Source: Symbiobacteriaceae bacterium (lineage in GTDB: Bacteria; Bacillota; JAAYKD01; WRDA01). Taken from it: 7,613 bases of DNA. The stretch covers positions 1-7,613 of the forward strand of contig WRDA01000062.1 in assembly GCA_009783675.1 (NCBI GenBank), given 5' to 3'. This document shows, piece by piece, positions 5,420 to 7,613 of the stretch; position 1 is the first letter of the stretch; the number at the start of each line of letters is the position of its first letter. A program made the translations under genes and the position numbers. The notes under the pieces were generated by a model. The model saw nothing but the letters and a program-made list of their open reading frames with translations, did not search any database and was not told the DNA's origin.

Positions 5420-5924
5420 GCTGTGCCTTCATATTTGCCATCATTGCTATGGCAACGTGCAATACTGAGTAGGCAACAGCGTATGCTATATACTCTACTC
5501 GTCCTAACATTCTCCCATATCCCAAGCTTAATAGTAATACCATTGTCAGAGGATGCAGTGCGGATATAAAAACAATCCCTGTCCAATTGTACAGAGTGGG
5601 CACTAGGGGTGCAGCCAATACAGCCATATATGCCATATGCAGCCTTCCGGTCGTCATCATCATCCGGTCGTTCTTACTCCGCTTATACCGGAGGCTTATA
5701 TATAGCCAAAGAACGGAGTATAGAAACATATTTGCACCCAGTTGGACTGCTTTTTGAACAGCGATGATTTCTGGGTGTGCATTGCTAAGTGCCACTGAAG
5801 CAAGGGTAATCGCAACAGGGTACAGAACGGCAGCTACGAACAACAATGCATCCATAGAAAATAATCTTTGTATACTGCTACCTTCCACTCCTACCTTCTG
5901 TTCAGCATCCTCAGCCATCTTCAT
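5397..5924 (-). CDS. Multi-pass membrane protein, unknown family
   Basis: I place the start at the ATG at 5924, which overlaps the upstream stop as ATGA; a GTG at 5936 with GGAAGG 4 nt before it would add four residues. The protein has 175 residues. After an acidic N-terminus come four to five hydrophobic segments: ALLFVAAVLYPVAITLASVA, then ANMFLYSVLWLYISL, then MAYMAVLAAPLVPTL, then IVFISALHPLTMVLLLSLGY, and a last near EYIAYAVAYSVLHVAIAMMA. The end is basic (KAQRERR). No family is recognised. Coupling to 5921-6841 suggests that the two form a membrane complex. Its 3' end overlaps the Toprim-like frame by 23 nt. Confidence 0.65.
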   Translation of the reverse strand: MKMAEDAEQKVGVEGSSIQRLFSMDALLFVAAVLYPVAITLASVALSNAHPEIIAVQKAVQLGANMFLYSVLWLYISLRYKRSKNDRMMMTTGRLHMAYMAVLAAPLVPTLYNWTGIVFISALHPLTMVLLLSLGYGRMLGRVEYIAYAVAYSVLHVAIAMMANMKAQRERRIQS

Positions 5925-6841
5925 TTCTGCGTCCACACGACCTTCCCATCAGGCGTCAATATGGATTCATACAACAACGGACGCTCAAAGTTGCTGAACT
6001 CTTCTGGAGACCTCTGTCTAAACTTATGCGTATATCCTCTGGTGGTTTTCACTATATATGATATCTCATAGTCACCCGATGCAGGCAACTCATGATTAAC
6101 TTCCCATATGTAGTATGTTCCATTTTCGTCTTCGTACCTGGTTTCTCCGGTCATGTACGCGTCTTCTTTTAGAAGGGTATACTCTACAGATCCCTTATCG
6201 GACGAGCATACAAGCTGCACCTCCCCAATATCATAATCTGATGGTTTAGCCGTTGTTTCCAGGATTACTGTTCCTCGAACCAGGGTTAGATCCCCTTGCC
6301 TGCTTAATGACACGAATGAATCTATACTTATTCTTGGGAGGATAACATACCTTGGATCCGGTAAAACGAGTCGCTTATCGCTATATACCTGCAATACAGT
6401 GTCGGTATCTATAAGTATCACTGCTTCAATGCTATCTTGTATGCCTCTTGTGACCTGGGTCGTATGCTTATAGCCATCAAGTTCCAGCATATATTGATCT
6501 TCGGCGAAACATAGATATACATTTGCATTCTTATCTATAGTTTTCAGTGAAATCCTATAGACTATAGGTATAGTTAGATCAGTATAGTTTGGATTCCCTG
6601 CTTCTACGGAAACACTTGTAAAAGGCGACGTCATTTCCCTAAAGACATCTTCTTGTTGTCTATAATGATTTAAACTCTCTCTGTCCGTTACATATAAATC
6701 GGTTTGCTCGTATGTATAAACTGGTATGCCGTTGTAGAGAATGTTTTTTGTAACCTCGTGCATATCGTTCATCTGCATTGATAGAATGACCATTATGACT
6801 ATATTAATAATTAATGAGCCTTTCCACAATTGCTCATGCAT
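5921..6841 (-). CDS. Membrane-anchored extracytoplasmic protein, unknown family
   Basis: The frame opens at GTG 6850, but AAAGGTGAT precedes an ATG at 6841 at proper distance, so I prefer that start, giving 306 residues. One N-terminal helix (about 7-22, GSLIINIVIMVILSMQ) is followed by about 280 outer residues with no second helix, hence a type II membrane protein. The C-terminal 110 residues alternate polar and hydrophobic residues with aromatic turns (GTYYIWEVNHELPASGDYEISYIV), like an Ig-type or fibronectin-like beta-sandwich. There is no catalytic motif I can name. It is the first gene of a two-gene minus operon and shares ATGA with the next gene. It is rich in ATA codons and looks more AT-rich than the sigma and holin genes, perhaps reflecting separate origin. 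Confidence 0.7.
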   Translation of the reverse strand: MHEQLWKGSLIINIVIMVILSMQMNDMHEVTKNILYNGIPVYTYEQTDLYVTDRESLNHYRQQEDVFREMTSPFTSVSVEAGNPNYTDLTIPIVYRISLKTIDKNANVYLCFAEDQYMLELDGYKHTTQVTRGIQDSIEAVILIDTDTVLQVYSDKRLVLPDPRYVILPRISIDSFVSLSRQGDLTLVRGTVILETTAKPSDYDIGEVQLVCSSDKGSVEYTLLKEDAYMTGETRYEDENGTYYIWEVNHELPASGDYEISYIVKTTRGYTHKFRQRSPEEFSNFERPLLYESILTPDGKVVWTQK

Positions 6842-7092
6842 GCTTATCACCTTTCGCTATAACAGATAGTTAATAAGAGACATACCGGGCGTGTATCGTT
6901 TTCTTACCTGTGTGAATACAGCGGGTTAAAACGAGCACTCCAAGTGGAGAATCCGTGCATATAATGCGGATATCTCGTGCAGCGATCGCGATATAGGTGA
7001 TTTGCCATGGTCTTCCTCACATATCGCCTACCTGATAGAGTTTATCGCTCCATTTTCCATTGAGAGTGAAGTTATGCCATGATGATCTAAAG
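6842..7092. other. Intergenic region, no gene seen
   Basis: This stretch lies between the minus-strand membrane operon and the IS element. It should hold that operon's promoter; a possible -10 (GTTATA on the minus strand) is about 20 nt before the start, but no good -35 fits. Small imperfect inverted repeats are present, for example ATCCG/CGGAT around 6951-6971 and AGGTGAT/ATCGCCT around 6995-7029, which may be operators or chance. Confidence 0.3.
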
Positions 7093-7116
7093 TGTCCCCC
7101 TCGTCAAGACACAAAA
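7093..7116 (+). repeat. Probable terminal inverted repeat of the IS3-family element
   Basis: It starts TGTCCCCCTCGTCAAGAC. Related copies of the inner part, GTCTTGACGCGAG (7239-7250) and CTCTCGTCAAGGC (7341-7353), lie inside the element at the arms of the palindrome. Without the partner end this remains provisional. Confidence 0.45.
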
Positions 7117-7215
7117 TGGGAAAAACTAAGTGAGCCTGATATCAGTAATCTGCTATAGATATAGATCAGATATGGTTCTTGGCCTTCGGACCTGGCCTGA
7201 GTTGATAACCTGTGA

Positions 7216-7372
7216 GGAATGTTTTATGCCGCGAAAGGTCTTGACGCGAGAGCGCACTGTGTTAGGCTGCGCGCCAGGCCACAAAAGGAGCCGCAGGCGG
7301 GATGGCGTGGCGCGTGGCCTAGAAACACAGTGCGCGGAGGCTCTCGTCAAGGCACCGTGGAATAAACATTCC
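7216..7372. repeat. 157-nt GC-rich imperfect palindrome downstream of the transposase
   Basis: Arms pair in order: GGAATGTTT (7216-7224) with AAACATTCC (7364-7372); GTCTTGACG (7238-7246) with CGTCAAGGC (7345-7353); GAG (7248-7250) with CTC (7341-7343); GCGCACTGTGTT (7252-7263) with AACACAGTGCGC (7324-7335), twelve perfect pairs; AGGC (7264-7267) with GCCT (7317-7320); CGCGCCA (7270-7276) with TGGCGCG (7308-7314). The core is far richer in GC than its flanks. It could be a MITE or REP-like insertion, a structured RNA carried by the IS, or a fold-back of two IS ends. Open frames on both strands here are by-products of the palindrome. Confidence 0.75.
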
Positions 7373-7391
7373 ATCCCCAACTGAAGCAGCA

Positions 7392-7613
7392 TCAAGCCGT
7401 GTTGCTTACGATAAATGACCTACTGTATATCTGCTTCGGTGTGTCATAACCCAGGCTCTGGTGCGGCCGAAGGTTGTTGTAATCGTTGATATACTCTTCT
7501 ATTCCCCGACGAAGCTCTCGCGGTGTCGCGAAGTCGTTGATGTATACATACTCCGTCTTCAAGCTTCTGAACCAGCGTTCGATGATCACGTTGTCTACCC
7601 AGCGGGCTCTTCC
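7392..7613 (-). CDS. IS3-family transposase (OrfB), C-terminal part
   Basis: The last 73 residues of a DDE transposase, entering from the right edge. The third catalytic residue is visible: RWVDNVIIERWFRSLK, where the Glu is at residue 12 of the fragment and a Lys follows seven residues later, as in the IS3 D-D-35-E pattern. The typical end then follows: Y.ND..TP.EL..GI..YI..YN, RPHQSLGY.TP..IY. The length after the Glu is normal, so the C-terminus is intact. Whether the rest is intact cannot be seen. Confidence 0.92.
   Translation of the reverse strand, partial: GRARWVDNVIIERWFRSLKTEYVYINDFATPRELRRGIEEYINDYNNLRPHQSLGYDTPKQIYSRSFIVSNTA

Larger units (their letters stand above)
7093..7613 (-). 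mobile_element. IS3-family insertion sequence, 3' part (cut by window edge)
   Basis: The transposase end at 7392-7613 identifies the family. The outer end is placed at 7093 because the sequence there begins TGTCCCCCTCGTCAAGACAC (7093-7112), with the 5'-TG start and the run then TCAAGACA style common at IS3-type ends. The other end and the target duplication lie outside the window. The gap of about 300 nt between transposase stop and this end is long for the family and contains the palindrome at 7216-7372. Confidence 0.55.

Noticed and set aside
5764..6071. Overlapping plus-strand frames of 77 and 67 codons
   Set aside because: Antisense to the coupled membrane-protein genes, whose frames are longer and have clear membrane segments.
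7130..7395. Frames of 84 (plus) and 80 (minus) codons
   Set aside because: Both are created by the GC-rich palindrome at 7216-7372; the two translations mirror the inverted repeat.
1..7613. CRISPR array or tRNA genes
   Set aside because: No regularly spaced repeats and no cloverleaf pattern found on reading both strands by eye.

Overview
The window looks like an accessory region of a Bacillota (Firmicutes) chromosome or plasmid. This is inferred from strong AGGAG-type ribosome binding sites, several GTG starts, lipoprotein signal peptides, two sites resembling the Bacillota LexA/DinR box (GAAC-N4-GTTC), a LydA-type holin and Toprim fragments of the kind found on Bacillota mobile elements. 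Genus cannot be told. There are no rRNA, tRNA or CRISPR features. An IS3-family element enters at the right edge.

Layout, left to right. Positions 1-360 (minus) hold the start of a WG-repeat lipoprotein that runs off the left edge. Positions 392-580 (minus) hold a decayed relic of a Toprim-like gene. A perfect LexA-type box (619-630) lies on a promoter for a tight plus-strand operon. That operon encodes a two-TM protein with a large outer domain (738-1403), a LydA-type holin (1403-1729) and a small sigma-region-4-like DNA-binding protein (1734-2141). A set of hairpins (2181-2235) and an intrinsic terminator (2265-2303) follow. Next comes a structured leader and an unrecognised leaderless, beta-rich protein (2509-3279). 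A 14-bp hairpin separates it from a convergent RCC1-repeat lipoprotein (3345-4475, minus).

A second LexA-like box (4547-4558) sits inside a good promoter for a second sigma-like protein (4605-5009, plus), divergent from the RCC1 lipoprotein. Its 3' end overlaps, antisense, a truncated Toprim-like gene (4880-5419, minus). Upstream of that on the minus strand are a multi-pass membrane protein (5397-5924) and a membrane-anchored outer protein (5921-6841), translationally coupled. From 7093 to the edge lies the tail of an IS3-family element: transposase C-terminus (7392-7613), a 157-nt imperfect palindrome (7216-7372) and a probable terminal repeat (7093-7116).

How it may work together (inference): the best candidate for a new system is the SOS-type operon of outer-domain membrane protein, holin and sigma-like regulator. 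It resembles in logic the UV-inducible UviA/UviB and TcdR/TcdE pairs of clostridia, in which a sigma factor and a holin-like protein control and release a toxin or bacteriocin. The leaderless beta-rich protein next door is a possible cargo. The second sigma-like gene, also behind a LexA-like box, suggests the module was duplicated, with lipoproteins and Toprim fragments alongside each copy.
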